Assembly (NCBI GenBank): GCA_910577525.1
Contig: CAJTLI010000009.1
Coordinates: 1 to 64,000 of the forward strand
Reading direction: 5' to 3'
Length of the DNA: 64,000 nucleotides
Origin: an uncultured Oscillospiraceae bacterium
GTDB taxonomy: Bacteria; Bacillota; Clostridia; Oscillospirales; Oscillospiraceae
Shown here: in pieces, positions 63,864 through 64,000 of the stretch
Layout of the letters: every line of letters starts with the position of its first letter
How positions within the stretch are numbered: position 1 is the stretch's first letter
Notes under the pieces: generated by a model
Databases searched by the model: none
The model's input: only the letters and a program-made list of their open reading frames with translations
Told to the model about the DNA's origin: nothing
Program-made: the position numbers and the translations under genes

Positions 63864-64000
63864 ATGGAAGAATTACGATTTGTGGACGCCTGTACCGAGG
63901 AGCACTTTCGGGCCATGTCTCTCATCCACGCGCTGGGTTGGAGAGATACCTATGTGGACGCGGTCCCCGCCGACTATATGGCCTCCGAGATTACCGATGA
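63864..64000 (+). CDS. GNAT family N-acetyltransferase (partial, runs off window)
   Basis: The first 45 codons lie in the window, from the ATG at 63864 with GGGAGG 5 bases ahead. MEELRFVDACTEEHFRAMSLIHALGWRDTYVDAVPADYM is typical of the first strand and helix of GNAT proteins that carry the ALGWRxTYxxxVP pattern. The acetyl-CoA site is beyond the edge, so substrate cannot be judged. Confidence 0.75.
   Translation, partial: MEELRFVDACTEEHFRAMSLIHALGWRDTYVDAVPADYMASEITD

Noticed and set aside
1..64000. CRISPR array, IS element with transposase, or intact prophage
   Set aside because: No regular spaced repeats and no transposase or phage structural gene was seen; only the integrase tail near position 207-323 is left.

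Overview
The window looks like chromosomal DNA of a GC-rich, spore-forming Clostridia member, most likely an Oscillospiraceae-type gut anaerobe (Flavonifractor, Lawsonibacter or Pseudoflavonifractor relatives). This is an inference from gene content and order: yabP-yabQ-divIC-yabR, a spoIVFA-spoIVFB pair, tig-clpP-clpX-lon-engB, a group II ECF transporter module, 2-hydroxyacyl-CoA dehydratase-type proteins, several radical SAM enzymes and no respiratory genes. No species can be named from sequence alone.

Layout. 1-580: scar of an integrated element (integrase C-terminus with its catalytic Tyr, plus inverted repeats) beside tRNA-Gln. 581-7846 (minus): tig-clpP-clpX-lon-engB and a fumarylacetoacetate-hydrolase-family gene, with hairpins between clpP and clpX and between clpX and lon. 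7946-13349 (minus): rplS-rbgA-rnhB-yraN-dipeptidase-thrC-phosphoesterase. 13350-13680: divergent promoters. 13681-22250 (plus): methyltransferase, vanZ-like, ecfA1, ecfA2, ecfT, truA, DUF5711, cvpA. Three AT-richer single-gene inserts (NUDIX, Dabb, GNAT) interrupt the normally tight ecfA1-ecfA2-ecfT-truA order. 22399-26935 (plus): a ClpE-like unfoldase, a membrane transglutaminase and a DUF4358 lipoprotein. 26980-29705 (minus): S51-like peptidase, an orphan class I fumarase/tartrate dehydratase alpha subunit and an amidohydrolase. 29984-33471 (minus): yabP-yabQ-divIC-S1 protein with a sigma-E-like promoter, then a NUDIX gene and an AI-2E family transporter. 33751-35914 (plus): two adjacent radical SAM genes. 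36399-38604 (plus): FAD-linked 2-hydroxyacid dehydrogenase and its probable FadR-type regulator, with a perfect operator palindrome at the promoter. 38711-46859: zinc-ribbon protein, FapA-like protein, spoIVFA/spoIVFB, and a DUF3842-nucleotidyltransferase-aldose epimerase operon; sigma factor and DUF4179 protein. 47036-51894 (plus): BceAB-like ABC transporter, a double DUF305 protein and a GH13 glycosidase. 51958-52887 (minus): ribU under an FMN riboswitch. RibU probably docks with the EcfA1A2T module 34 kb away. 53060-56001: SLOG protein, small protein, exonuclease III and a GT-C-type membrane protein. 56190-63358 (plus): asparagine synthase, then an acyl-CoA dehydratase activase / NTF2-like / dehydratase-like cluster and a DIP1984-family gene. 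63359-63863 is non-coding with structured repeats, and a GNAT gene runs off the right edge.

The most interesting items are the tagged inserts in the ecf operon (a shared 24-nt leader, a left-over ecfA1 tail and a frameshifted NUDIX start), the radical SAM pair, the dehydratase-like cluster split by an NTF2-like gene, a yabQ frame that runs deep into divIC, a palindromic MITE-like element at 35922-36067, and a two-form hairpin repeat family (58088 and 63754). I did not find a CRISPR array, an intact prophage, or an obvious defence system. All family names come from recognising protein motifs by eye; no database search was run.
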